Shown: positions 43,234 to 54,277 of the stretch, piece by piece
Numbering within the stretch: position 1 is the first letter of the stretch
Layout: every line of letters starts with the position of its first letter
DNA from: Bradysia coprophila
Lineage: Eukaryota; Arthropoda; Insecta; Diptera; Sciaridae
NCBI RefSeq assembly: GCF_014529535.1
Contig: NW_023503928.1
Location: 1-64,000 of the forward strand
Direction: 5' to 3'
DNA length: 64,000 nt
Position numbers and translations under genes: made by a program
The notes under the pieces: model-generated
What the model was told of the DNA's origin: nothing
The model's input: the letters and a program-made list of their open reading frames with translations, nothing else
Database searches by the model: none

Positions 43234-45010
43234 AACGAAAATGTTCTTCAAATTTTTATAGAAAATCATTAAAAGGTGAGTTTCTGTATTTGAAATCGCT
43301 ATTTCCTTCGGTTTGTAAGGAAAGACCATACCTGGTTTGTACATTCATTGCAATTTTGTTCTTAGGTCATAGAACCAAAAGACTTTTGAAAGAGGTTGCC
43401 TACTAGAAATGAACATTTAGTGATAACACTCCATGAGATTTGCGGTAATTGCAATGTAAATGCGAATTTGAAATGAACGAGGCGAATGTACAGTGCATTT
43501 ACATTGCTGAGCATCGTAAATATTTGGACATTGTTATTATATTTTGACTAGTGCCTCCAGTAGCCCGAACTGTACTCTCGTCAAAATAAAAATTTCTACA
43601 CAATGACCAGTACCCTCTCTAGCAACCTAAGTACATTCATAAGGGTGGTAAAAATACAACGAAAGTTGTTTAGTGTTAACTAATTATAAACTTTGTGATG
43701 GCATCACTGATTTAATTGCCCTGGCATTATCTATTACTTATAATTTGTAACTACCCGCACAAAGTTTTAAAGTGCGAAATACATTGAGGAAACTAGGAAC
43801 AACCAAACAAATGTTCGAATTTCTATGCTCAATAAGGATAATTTCTTTGTTCCAAGGTCATTTCGAAATGTCAAATTTCATCCATAGAAGGCAACTTAAC
43901 ATCAACTTTCAGGTTGACGAAAATTTCCACAAAAAATTTGCAAAGAAATTTGTTGACGTTTAGGTTATGTTCATCGCTATCGACGAAATCGTTGTCGTTC
44001 GTGTCGTCAAAGTTCTGGTTTACAGTTATTTGGAAGAAACCTATTAAGAATAATCGCAAGCATTTCATTAGAATAAAACGTGATGGCGCAATAGTATTTG
44101 GTTTGTATTAAAACTGAAGACTCGGACTGTGAATAGTCCCTGTTACGAATTACGACTTTATTGACGATTTTCTTCGTTAAACCATATTTGACTAAGAACA
44201 ATGTGGATCATGTCCGGAGCGATAGTGGAGGACTTGACGCAGTCAACCCCCAAAAAAAGAACAAAGAAAATTTTTTGAGACGCGTCAACTAAGTTGGTAA
44301 GCTTTTGGTAAAAATTATTTGGCAGATGATGAGAAAACCTAAGCCATCTTGTTTGAACTAATTGAGTGTAAAATTTAATTTTTGCGTAACGAAGCTGAAA
44401 ACGTCAACTCTAGCGATATCATTCATTTTAGAAATTGTACTTCAAAGACTGCGTCACACTTTTCTCGTAGAGATTTTTGTTGGGGTACATTGAAAGGAGC
44501 ACCTAAATTCTGTTACAATCGTTTACGTATTCGTTTCAAGCATTTGTATTAATAAGCGTTTGCACCAAAATCCAAGGCCTAGTTATGAACATAGCCCCCT
44601 CGTCAAATCGACTGCTATTGCCTGATTTACTTTACTCTGCCGTGGTACAATTCACGCCGTAAGTGCGGTCAAAATCAATGAACGTTAACACAAGGTATGG
44701 TCGAATGTAAAACTTTGTATGGAGCGGAGGACATAGCGATTTCATATAAAGAATCTCACCTCTCATAAGAGGTGAGTTTGTTTATATGAAATCGCTATGT
44801 CCTCCGGTTTGTATTACCTGGTTTATACTTTCATTGGTCAAAATGGAAAGTGCGGGGGTATTTCTAACGTAGCGTCATTTTCATACAAGGAAGCGTTGAA
44901 ATGTATTTTTCGGTTCACTTTTTCATCGAAGCGTTCACTCAAAATTCAAATAGGCACACTCTTGGCGCGAATTGAGTGATTTCGAGTTGTTGAAAATACT
45001 TTTCAAAAAG
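43234..45010. other. Repeat fragments between FAD oxidase genes 2 and 3
   Basis: No gene. Seen: a half copy (about 43272-43370) of the hairpin at 44725-44812; a MITE Y end at 43607; a block shared with 39960-40125; a block (44150-44200) inverted relative to 31046-31095; a foldback arm (44311-44486) matching the P arms at 53.9 and 56.1 kb; an ATCATGTCCGGAGCGATAG end (44207) inverted at 57.27 kb; and one end of MITE S at 44605-44660. Confidence 0.6.
44725..44812. repeat. Perfect hairpin, 88 bp
   Basis: GGAGGACATAGCGATTTCAT then ATAAA on the left is mirrored by TTTATATGAAATCGCTATGT then CCTCC on the right; the inner CTCACCTCTCATAAGAGGTGAG is also inverted. Confidence 0.85.
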
Positions 45011-45032
45011 TTTATTAAACAAAAGTGAAAAA

Positions 45033-46607
45033 TTACAAATCACAAATCCTCTTTTGCCCTGGGTACACTGGAATGGATTCACAACTGTAGAATACATTAG
45101 CCGGATCCCATTTCGCTTTAATTTGAATCAATCGCGGCAGATCGTTTCCGTAGAATCGTGTCAGATAATCTTGCATGTCTCGATCGATGTAATTCTGGTA
45201 CGACGTTCGATGATTCAAAAGTGGTTTGGTTGCTTCAAAAAATCGTATTTTCGCAGCATCCCCATTGACATCTTTGAGTTTTCCAGAACTATTCAGTGGT
45301 TTCAGTTGAACGGAGTAAGAAGCCTTGAGACGATGCTGGAAAGATGTGCCTGGGTTTTCGGCAATTTTGCCACCATTATTTTCCCAATACAGACCGGCAT
45401 ACGGCAAATACGCAGTCAATAGTTCGATTAGTTTGTCAATTTCTTTGCCGTTTAAGATTTTGTTGACGAAGTAGGATTTCACCTTTTTGTTGTAAACTTT
45501 GTTGTGCTTGGTCATGTCAGCCACTTGAGCGATGTCGGTTATCGGTGTGTCCGAGTACGTTTGCGCTTCACTGATTATGAATTCCTCATGCGTATACGTT
45601 TTTAGTGAGCTACCTGGTCCCGGTTCCGGGAAGCCAAAGTATTTACGTAATTCCTCAATGGTCGCTTCAGTCACATCTGGCTCGTTCCCAATGTTTATGC
45701 CGAAAAGCCTCATGATGATTCGATCCAATTCCATTTCGATTAAGCAGAAAACTCTTCGCGACAGGGAACTATCACTGGAGACAAACTTTTGCCAAGCCTT
45801 GAAAAATTGTCGAAAGTTTTTCGCAAACGAGTACAGATATCGGCCATAAACAATGTTTCGTGGTGACGGATAAACGTTGATGGTGAAGCTGGTGACGATG
45901 CCAAAATTACCACCGCCGCCACCTCGGAGTGCATAAAACAGATCGGTATTTGTGGAATTGTTTACGTGAACCAATCTCCCTCTGGCGTCGACCATTTCAA
46001 GTCCAATTACACTGTCCGTCGCCATTCCCAATAATCGAGAAAAGTGGCCGTATCCACCACCCTGGAATAAACCACCAGCGCCAACACTCGGACAAATTCC
46101 CTGTGATATTAAGACACCAGATTTCCATCCGGAGTACATAATTTGGCCATTCAGCGCGCCTGGACCGACTTTGGCAGTCATTTTCTTCTTATTAACATCA
46201 ATGGAATTCATTGACTTCATATCGATCACCAATGAGTTTTCGTCACCAAAACCATTTTTCGCATATGAATGACCACCACTCCGTGGAACGCATCGAATTT
46301 TCGATTTCGTTGCGCAAATAACGCCAATTTGTACATCTTTAGTGGTAGTAGCTTTCAAATAAAGGAGTGGTGTCATATAACCCCACAAAGTGTTCCATTG
46401 ATAATTCAATTCGGCGTATTCCTCCCCATCGTTGCGAGGAAATATTTTCCCGTCTCCTATTCCATTTTTCACCAAACAAGCGATTAACGCATCGCATCTA
46501 TCATCGATTGTACTGTCGTCTGGCGTAGTGCCCGTAGTGCTCGCACAATAAGACTGCGCGAATAGTTGCAAAAATATTACGAAAACCAATTTGTAATTCG
46601 AATACAT
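45033..46607 (-). CDS. Secreted BBE-like FAD-linked oxidase, paralogue 3
   Basis: Single exon, 524 residues; the three extra residues lie just after the signal peptide (STTGTTPDD against STTPDD), a duplication of the ACT-GG type. His113 and Cys172, the predicted double attachment sites of FAD, are present (SGGHSY, GICPSVGAGG). Most of the protein follows paralogue 2 (PLLNHRTSY, RDMQDYL, LTAYLPYAG). A middle stretch follows paralogue 1 down to silent bases (ATIEELRKYFGF, IAQVADM), which points to gene conversion. AATAAA (minus strand) is at 45011-45016, and a TATA box lies 110 bases before the ATG. Confidence 0.93.
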   Translation of the reverse strand: MYSNYKLVFVIFLQLFAQSYCASTTGTTPDDSTIDDRCDALIACLVKNGIGDGKIFPRNDGEEYAELNYQWNTLWGYMTPLLYLKATTTKDVQIGVICATKSKIRCVPRSGGHSYAKNGFGDENSLVIDMKSMNSIDVNKKKMTAKVGPGALNGQIMYSGWKSGVLISQGICPSVGAGGLFQGGGYGHFSRLLGMATDSVIGLEMVDARGRLVHVNNSTNTDLFYALRGGGGGNFGIVTSFTINVYPSPRNIVYGRYLYSFAKNFRQFFKAWQKFVSSDSSLSRRVFCLIEMELDRIIMRLFGINIGNEPDVTEATIEELRKYFGFPEPGPGSSLKTYTHEEFIISEAQTYSDTPITDIAQVADMTKHNKVYNKKVKSYFVNKILNGKEIDKLIELLTAYLPYAGLYWENNGGKIAENPGTSFQHRLKASYSVQLKPLNSSGKLKDVNGDAAKIRFFEATKPLLNHRTSYQNYIDRDMQDYLTRFYGNDLPRLIQIKAKWDPANVFYSCESIPVYPGQKRICDL

Positions 46608-46716
46608 TTTCGAAGTCGAAAATTTGATCTATAATCGACCTAGCAGCGTATGATATTACAGTGTCTACACGACTCTGGGTTGTTAGACTCTTTAACTCAA
46701 TGTAAGCGAGAATTCC

Positions 46717-46725
46717 CCTTTTATA
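46717..46725 (-). promoter_or_regulatory. TATA box of FAD oxidase gene 3
   Basis: TATAAAAGG on the minus strand, in the same context (CCCCTTTTATAGCA on plus) as in genes 1 and 2. Confidence 0.8.
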
Positions 46726-47963
46726 GCACATCCCGTGTACGATTAACATTTGAATTGTATTAAGAGTTTGCGCTAGTCACTAAATAGAAGTGGCTTAAGA
46801 GAGGTTCACACAAAAAAATAGTTTCAATTTTCACTAAAATATTTCCACAACGAACATTCGGTTATTTTGGTCATACGCCACCTCTATATGAATATTATGA
46901 CTATAAAATGGCTGGAAATTTCTTTAAAAAAATATTTATTGGAGGCGCATAAAAAACTTTTCACTTGCAGCTTGCAGGCTGCAACTTACAGCACACACAA
47001 ATAAAAATGTTCACGTGATTTGACAAAAGTTTGCCAGCGTATAAAAATTGCGAAATGGTGTGAACAATCGCCACAATTTGGTTGACACGACTTTTTTTTA
47101 ACGATTTGCTATAGCAAATGTAGCATGAGCACGAAGATGAGTTTGTCAATTTATAAAGTTTTGACTTTCACGGAAACGTGGCATAGTAAACGAAAATCCG
47201 TTACATCAAAAGTAAGGTCGCTGACCGTGATTTGAGGTATCGTGACATTTTTTAATTCTGAACGTCATTTTCTTGAAATCCTTTGATATCCAGGAGTAAT
47301 TAAAAATAACGTTTTCTGTGAATCAAGAGTTGCGGTGTGTGAATCGTAATTTCAGGTAATTTATATAAATTTCATGAACCGAAAACTGGTAGTAGCCAAA
47401 CCCTAATACGATCCATATGGACCAATCGTATCCGTCTTCATCACAGATAGACAAAGCAAACTATACAGAAATAGTATCAAATTATTTCCTGTGGGCATCA
47501 GTATGCTTTTTTACTTTACGTGCGAGGTAAAGGGTTTTCCCTGGTAAACTAATAAACATTATGCACGTATGACAAGGCGGTCGAGGCTTGCCGAGACGGC
47601 TTGTCATACGTGCATATTCTTTTTTATCGCATAAGCGAAAACGAGACAACAAGATATGCGAATGACACTTTGACAATTTACAGAAGTATAATGTTTGTTT
47701 ATATATCCTAGGTGAATAATTTTTTCGGGGAATCACACCGCGTATGCGATAAAGATTTTTATTATATTTCTCGCTTAAAAAACGCACTTTATCTGACCGC
47801 AAACCTTGACTACAAAGAATTCGTGTATCATCACTGTTTGTAATATAAACTCAACTCAATTTGTAATTGGTCAGCAATTTTAATTGTTCCACATAGTTTT
47901 ACATGCTGTCAACAAAATAAGCGTAAAGCTAGTGTCGTTTCACTCTCACGTTCGTGTGGAATT
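46726..47963. other. Non-coding DNA with a short hairpin
   Basis: 46726-46815 is the diverged upstream part of the FAD oxidase duplication (a shorter form that lacks the CAATATCTGATATTTACACA segment). At 47560-47617 there is a hairpin: TATGCACGTATGACAAG is mirrored by CTTGTCATACGTGCATA round a GGTCGAGGCTTGCCGAGAC loop. A related sequence (GAAGTCGAGGCTTGCCCAGA; CATAAGCGAAAACGAGACAA) lies at 50380-50465. No gene is seen. Confidence 0.6.
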
Positions 47964-49345
47964 GATAATAATAATTTCCATTTATTTAGCATTCTGCTAT
48001 TAAAAATCACAAAAATTTTTTAAATTTACATTCATCATAATAAATTAATCACACTTCAGACCAACTCTTCTTTTTTCAAACTGATCTACTCCTCCATTTC
48101 TCATTTTTTTTTTCATCTAATTCATCATTCTATTAATTCTATCCTCTATTTCACCATTTCACATATTTATTTTTACAAAGTCTTTTATTTTCCTGTCAAA
48201 TTGCACTTTTATCTTTTCACTTTTTATGTCAGCTGGTAGATCGTTGAACTGCTTCAGTCCTTTGTACAGCATTGTGTTCCCAGTTTTCGTTTTGTTGATT
48301 TTTGGCAGCCTGAAGTCGTCACAATTTCTTAGATTTCGGCCATGTATGTCACTCGTCCTTTGCGTTTGCTCGATTAAGTATTGTAGCGTCATACCATTCT
48401 TGATTTTAAACACATTCTTTGTTTGACGTTTAGCATTGATAGTTTGTCTAGCATACTTCTAACATTTGTGTCCCTTCTGCATCTGAGAATGATTCGCACT
48501 GCCTTGTTTTGGAGCTTTTGCATTCTGTCCATTTCATTGTTTTTGGCCGTTAGAAGAAGTGAAGCACAATAGTCGAAGTGTGGGGCAATGACTGATTTGT
48601 ACACATTGATTCTAGCTCGGAAAGACAGGTCCTTGGAAATTCTACTGAAAATGCCAATTCTTTGAGCTCCTTTTTTACACACCAATTGGACATTTTCTTT
48701 CAGATTGAGTTTTTTGTCAATCATGATGCCTAGATACTTTATACTGTCAACGGTCTCAAGTTCCACGTTGTTGATAGTCAATCTTACTACACTTGTCACT
48801 CTTCCACCTTGAATTTGCATCACTTTGGTTTTCTGTTCGTTCCGTTTCAATTTATTCACTTTCAGCCAGTTCTCGACATTTTTTAATTCACGATTCATTC
48901 TTTCACTCAGTTCGTTTATATCAGTTCCATATACATATAACAGAGTGTCGTCGGCAAACAGGTTAATTGTTGCATTCATTAGTGTGTCCGGCATATCGTT
49001 GATGTAGAGTATAAATAGATAAGCTCCAAGAACCGATCCTTGGGGGACACCCAACTCGTTCGCAATCTCACTTGAAGTTGTTCCATTTACTATCGTACAT
49101 TGTCTTCTGCGCTCCAAATAACTTTTAAACCAATTAACAGAGTTATCATCAAGTCCAAACATCTTCAGTTTATCCAACAGCCTCTTCCTATCTATCGTTT
49201 CAAACGCTCGCTTCATGTCCAAAAAGACCGCAATCACGCAGAACTTTTTGTCCAATAGTTTTTTCCAGTTTGATATAACAAGATTTAGCGCGGTTTCACA
49301 TGAATGCTGTTTTCTATATCCCGATTGCCACATAGACATTGAAGA
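47964..49345 (-). mobile_element. 5'-truncated non-LTR retrotransposon (LINE)
   Basis: Only the 3' part of the reverse transcriptase, a C-terminal region and a 3' untranslated end are left. The 3' end is taken at the short ATTATTATTAT run (minus strand) at 47964-47974; simple TTA/TAA repeats end many CR1, I and related LINEs. There is no poly(A) tail. Truncation at the 5' side is the normal result of incomplete target-primed reverse transcription. Confidence 0.75.
48159..49339 (-). pseudogene. LINE reverse transcriptase fragment
   Basis: The frame 48389-49339 starts SMWQSGYRKQHSCETAL and carries reverse-transcriptase blocks: VFLDMKRAFETIDRKRLLDKL, ELGVPQGSVLGAYLFILYIN, NLFADDTLLYV (catalytic F-A-D-D), and KYLGIMIDKKL. 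The protein goes on in another frame (48159-48413: TQRTSDIHGRNLRNCDDFRL, then LYKGLKQFNDLP), so there is one frameshift near 48400. The endonuclease and ORF1 are missing. The block set suits the CR1/jockey/L2 group; the exact clade is not certain. Confidence 0.85.
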
Positions 49346-51522
49346 AAAGTAAAGACAAACGCTACAAAGTGGTGGAATACGTGTGGAACAAATAAAACGA
49401 AACCCACCAAAATTACATTCTTATGATGATATCAGTGTACATACGCCAATACGCCAATTTATAGTCGAGTATATAAGTTTTATAGTTGAACTCAAATAAA
49501 GTGCGTTTAGGCGCTCATAAAAAAATTTATTCTAAAAGAGCTGTATGGATATTTTATGTAAAATACCCTTTGTGCCACCGAGAATTGAAATACGACTCTT
49601 TTCAGCACTCACTTTAGTGTTGTAAAGTGACTTATTTCAGCACCCGTTTGATGTGATATTACAACACTCAAAGCAGTGTTGATATGGAATTTGTATGAGT
49701 TGTTACAGCATTCGTTTGAGAAAATGCAAAGCAATGTGATCGATCAAATTTGAAGAGTGATTGTTTACAATGAAAATTATGATTTTTTGTGCTCTTGTCT
49801 ATTTCAATTCTCGGTTGGCACAAAGCATGATGTGTTACACGTATTGTAATGAGATTTTTTCAGCACACGACCCAATTTTCCTTACTCGCTCCGCTCGTAA
49901 GGAAAACTTGGGTCTAATGCTGAAAAAATCAACATTACAATACTTGTAACACAACATACTATTACAGTTCTTATAGTATAATAGTTATTTTCCTAACGCA
50001 TGCTCGCCTCCGGCTCGAGCTGGAAACCTCTCATTCGCTAAAAAAAAAGCCTTTCAGCATAAGAAGTTAGGAACAACGTTTTCCATAAACGACGTGGGAA
50101 ATAAGGGACGAAGTCGCGATATTTCAACACTAGTTAGGAAAAAAGCAATTATATATTTCTTAAAAAATGCACTTTATTTGACAAGAACTGTAAGGGTATT
50201 TTATGTACTTCCGAGATAGTGTGTCAGGTCCCACATTTCCAACCCGTTCTTTGTCGACCTTACTCTACCAACGTTTTCGTGATGTCAAAAACACCCTAAA
50301 ATTCTTTTCGATTTGCTCAATGATTAATTCGTCCAATCTTCAAACTTAACCCATAGAAAGCATTTAATATATATCACACACTTGTCACGAAGAAGTCGAG
50401 GCTTGCCCAGACTGATAGTGACACGTGTGTACTCTATTTTTTCACATAAGCGAAAACGAGACAACAACATATACCTGAAGTGTAATTTGTGAATTAAACT
50501 TCTAGTGAAGTAATTTTGACATCCGAACACGTATTTGCGTATGTGATAAATTCGATTTCAACTTTTTTTTTTAAATAATTTTGGCCTTTATTCACTTTTC
50601 ATATCATCTTTGCAACGATTTACTTCTAAGACTGTCGAGACAAATCCGAAGATTATACCAAGGTAAATATAGGGAGGAGGATATCGATGGCACATTTAGA
50701 AGACCTCTATGGACTGTTTGCCACCGACTGATGAGTAGCAGTTCTTAGAGCTCCTAAGTGACGAAATTGGTTATCTCTGCTTAGAACTTGATTTCATCAA
50801 GATCACCTTCTCCTCAACGGAGTCCCATGTATAGGCTCCAGCAAATAATTGTTTTTGATCGCAAACCTATCACAATAATGCAGATTCTCCTTTCGCTGTT
50901 ACGGAAATATTGCATTAACATTACTACTTCAAACGACTAGTTGGTTGAACTTTCACAGAGAGGCGAAAGCTTACTACTGATTCTAAAAGTGCCTCAAAGT
51001 CATCCGTTTTCGTGTCCTCGGCACGTTTTCATTTTCTTTTTTAAGATACCAGTTTTGGCTTTATAAGTTTTCGAATATCAATAGAATTCGAAAGTTAGAA
51101 TCGCTTTCAGAGAGACCAATAAAGGTTTTTGAAACTTTAAAAGTGAAAGCCTCGCAACAAACAAACGGTATATCACTCACTCATATACTATTTGCATGAA
51201 CAATCTAAGCAATCTACTGTAATGTCAATATTCATTTTATTCATGACGCAATATGCAAAAAGTGACATGAGTGAGAACGAAAAGTGATGTTACTGGGAAC
51301 GCAAAGCGAAATGAAAGGTGAGAGAAAAAGTTGTTGCTTTGGCTCTATCTGATGAGAGAATGTGACGTTTTTGGTCCGCCTGAATAAAAACAGTAATTTT
51401 GCTGCTCCAAAAAACTAAACTGGTGGGGCCAAAAATATCCCGTTCAATAAAAGGGAATCGAATGTATTATGTTTATTGCACACACACAAAAAATAGATTA
51501 AAGCAAAATTCTTGCTATCGAA
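49346..51522. other. Non-coding DNA with hairpin elements
   Basis: No gene. An inverted repeat at 49829-49957 has TGTTACACGTATTGTAATG and CATTACAATACTTGTAACA arms, with CTCGCTCCGCTCG at the centre. A hairpin remnant is at 50360-50470. 51000-51160 belongs to the dispersed repeat also at 23.6 and 40.6 kb. Confidence 0.55.
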
Positions 51523-51664
51523 CAACGCACTTCAAGTAGCGAGTGGCACTTTAAAAAGAGTATTGTAACTGGGCAGTGTATCATACAAACGTAAAACATT
51601 TTCATGTAAAATAGAGTACTTTTTGCAGCTGACCAATATGAACACTCACGCTTGAAGTGCGTTG
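51523..51664. mobile_element. MITE family X, copy of 142 bp
   Basis: Inverted ends CAACGCACTTCAAG and CTTGAAGTGCGTTG. The inner AGTGGCACTTTAAAAAGAGT is mirrored in part by AATAGAGTAC. No exact target duplication is seen. It lies 76 bases beyond the poly(A) signal of the next gene. Confidence 0.85.
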
Positions 51665-51739
51665 TTTCGATTGAATTATTTTTTCTAATTATAAATACAC
51701 CAACCACATTTTACTACACCACCTGCAAGCATCAATTGT

Positions 51740-51745
51740 TTTATT
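51740..51745 (-). promoter_or_regulatory. Poly(A) signal of eight-Cys gene A
   Basis: AATAAA on the minus strand, starting 6 bases after the stop codon. Confidence 0.65.
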
Positions 51746-51750
51746 GTATA

Positions 51751-52663
51751 TCATAGTCCAAGCGTCAAAATGCATTCCTGAAACATTCAATTTTCAATAA
51801 ATTAGCAATTTTTAATGAGATCTAACGAAATTAACCTTCAAAAGCACTAGAACAGAAAACGGTAATCGAAATAAGCTAAGTTCTCATTTGAAAAGGATTT
51901 CGTTAGAGCACAATTTTAAATTCATTGGACAGACTGACAATCGGAAAAGTTTTAAAATCTACTCCTTCATACGTTAACCACACAACGTAAATGTAAATTT
52001 ACCTATATTTTGAATACTATTTCTACTAGGTCTTCAGTTCTTATGCTCCACTAAGAAAAAAACAATTTTTTTTTTGTCTCGTACAGTTTTAAATAAAACA
52101 TTTCTCACCCCAATTGCGCAAGGTACATCTTCCCCCCATGTTTCCTTCACCACTCTCACTTCCTCTTCATGAGAACTAGTATTGGGGCTTCCATCCATCA
52201 AACACGAGTGACCCTAAACTTGTGTGTCAGAAATCAGATTTAATGCTTTGTCGAATCAAAATTTACCTGCAGTATCTGCTCGTTAGTGCCATCAACGAAT
52301 CCGCAAATATTGAAATAAACTTCAGCTATCGAATAATTGGTATCGGTTGGATCTTGAACGCGTTTTGTAACTGGACACAGTGCTTCACCACTCGATCGCA
52401 TAAACTGCATTTAATGAATATCTTTTATGCCGGAAGTATACAATACCCACACTACATTCGATTTTTACCTCATCAGTTATCGGTCTATGGCAATCGATAA
52501 CATTGTTCCACAAAGTTTGATTGTCTCTTTGTTGTCCGCATATGGTTTTCATTGCTCGTTTCAATTGGAATATCGTTATGCACTCCGGCGGAATCAACGG
52601 TTCCCCTTGCGCATATTGTAGGAACAGAAGGACAAGTGTCCACATCGAATTGCACCATTTCAT
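51751..52663 (-). CDS. Secreted eight-cysteine protein A (family not recognised)
   Basis: Four exons: 52469-52663, 52267-52404, 52109-52213 and 51751-51777, all joined in phase 0 with GT-AG introns of 64, 53 and 331 bases. The product is 154 residues. It starts with a signal peptide (MKWCNSMWTLVLLFLQYAQG). Eight cysteines follow at about 28, 42, 58, 75, 99, 115, 143 and 148, in PECITIFQLKRAMKTICGQ, VIDCHRPITDE, EALCPVTK, VYFNICGF, GHSCLMDG and VPCAIGECILTLGL. The start is set at 52663 because it puts the signal peptide first; the open frame reaches back to 52771, but that lies upstream of the TATA box. The model is supported by gene B (58028-59481), with the same exon plan and cysteine spacing. 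I do not recognise the family; the spacing is not that of classical odorant-binding proteins. Confidence 0.8.
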
Positions 52664-52757
52664 TATTTGATTTGTCTTTCGAATTAGATCGAATTGTAAA
52701 CACTGTACACTGGCTGCTTTCAAACGTAATGCATTCGTTCGTTTCGACCTGCTTGCA

Positions 52758-52767
52758 TATTTATATA
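52758..52767 (-). promoter_or_regulatory. TATA box of eight-Cys gene A
   Basis: TATATAAATA on the minus strand, about 95 bases before the ATG. A partial duplicate of the surrounding block (TTTCGACCTGTTTGCATATT) lies at about 52827-52855 without the TATA core. Confidence 0.65.
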
Positions 52768-52947
52768 GCAACGCATGTACATAATCGTGCCGAGCTTAAT
52801 GGGCTTAATGGGCGATTATTATTTATTTCGACCTGTTTGCATATTTACAGCTAGACAGCGCAGCTAATCACAAATGAAATTTATTTTAAATTTTATCAGC
52901 AATCAGACAAATTGAAGGGAACCGTTTCAGGGTGGTATTCTAAGTCG

Positions 52948-53154
52948 AAAGCAGAGTAAAATAAACCAGGCAGGAGCGGTTCATTTTCGAAACGTCAAAT
53001 AAGGGACCTAATACACTGGATGAAAATGAATTCAAATGAACTTGAACACTGACATAAATTGACAAATTTTGTTCGCAAAAAATATTGGACTACTAGATTA
53101 TTCAGGTCCCTTGTCAAATCAGCGCTCCTGCCTGGTTACCTTTACTCTGTCGTG
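52948..53154. mobile_element. MITE family S, copy 1
   Basis: GCAGAGTAAAATAAACCAGG...CAGGAGCGGTTCATT at the left and AGCGCTCCTGCCTGGTTACC then TTTACTCTG at the right are inverted. GGGACCTAAT is shared inside with the copy at 59000-59203. It is about 285 bases upstream of gene A. Confidence 0.8.
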
Positions 53155-53936
53155 ACTCAAGTCGTACAACATTACTGAAATTATCCAGCAACAAGTGATG
53201 GTAATATAAGTGCCTAAATTAGCAAAGAGTTTTCCGAGCAATTCATCCTATGAAAATAAATGTTCCGTTCCTCAGCTTCCACAAAGCATTTCATAAAAAA
53301 TAGAATTTTTGGTCCAAAACACATTGACTATAATCAAACATAGATGCCCCTCATATCGTCATTCCATGCAAACTTGTTTGGTATGCATTTGGAATATTTT
53401 TGTAAGGCTTAGTGCGGTGCTGATAGCAGCCAATAAATAATTGTCAGAATATTGTGTTGTCCACAACGAAATTGAAATTGAAATGAAAGATAGTCTTCGA
53501 GTACATTTGGTCACAGAGTTAAAGGATTTGGTTAACATCAAGATCAGTTTGATCTACTACACACACAAGTTTATTCTCACCTCAAAATACTTAGAAAGCA
53601 ACTGTACGTTGATAATAACAACGCACTGACAGTGCTATGTCAATAACCAAAGACATGAATTTGTTGCTAATGAATGAACGTCACAAGTCATTACACTTTT
53701 ACTAAAATCCTAAAATAAGCAGAAACATGAATAGAACCAAACACTGAACGACCTGTGCACTTTAACCTCCGAATTTTCCATTATATTCCAGCCGATGTGA
53801 CATATTCCTTGACAAGTTCCTGAGTGTTTTAGCAAGCTTTAAAAAATGCGCAGGCTCATTTTACGTTCAGTCAATGTTACATGATAGTGTGGTAAATAAC
53901 TCTAGCCTGTTACAGACGGCAAGTACACGACAAGTA
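53155..53936. other. Non-coding spacer
   Basis: No gene or repeat recognised. Confidence 0.4.
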
Positions 53937-54129
53937 ATATCCCAACAAAAATCTCTTCGAGAAAAGTGTGACGCAGTCTTTGAAGTACAATTTCTAAAAT
54001 GAATGATATCGCTAGAGTTGACGCTTTCAGCTTCGTTACGCAAAAATTAAATTTTACACCCAATTTTAGTTCAAACAAGCTGGCTTAGGTTTTCTCATCA
54101 TCTGCCAAATAATTTTTACCAAAAAATAA

Positions 54130-54272
54130 TTTAGACTGGTAACAACTAAAATTTTACCAAAAAAATCTGCGTCGCAAAGTGGCAAATGTTCAGGAACAGA
54201 CCAGCAAGAAAATTTATCTGCCACGTGCGACGCAGATTTTTTTGGTAAAATTTTGGTTGTTACCAGTCTAAA
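54130..54272. mobile_element. Palindromic MITE (143 bp)
   Basis: TTTAGACTGGTAACAACTAA and TTTTACCAAAAAAATCTGCG on the left are mirrored by CGCAGATTTTTTTGGTAAAA and TTGGTTGTTACCAGTCTAAA on the right. Confidence 0.85.
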
Positions 54273-54277
54273 TTTTT

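Noticed and set aside
52385-52771. Reading of the eight-Cys genes as odorant-binding proteins
   Set aside because: Size, signal peptide and disulphides are similar, but the C2-x3-C3 and C5-x8-C6 spacings that define insect odorant-binding proteins are absent.
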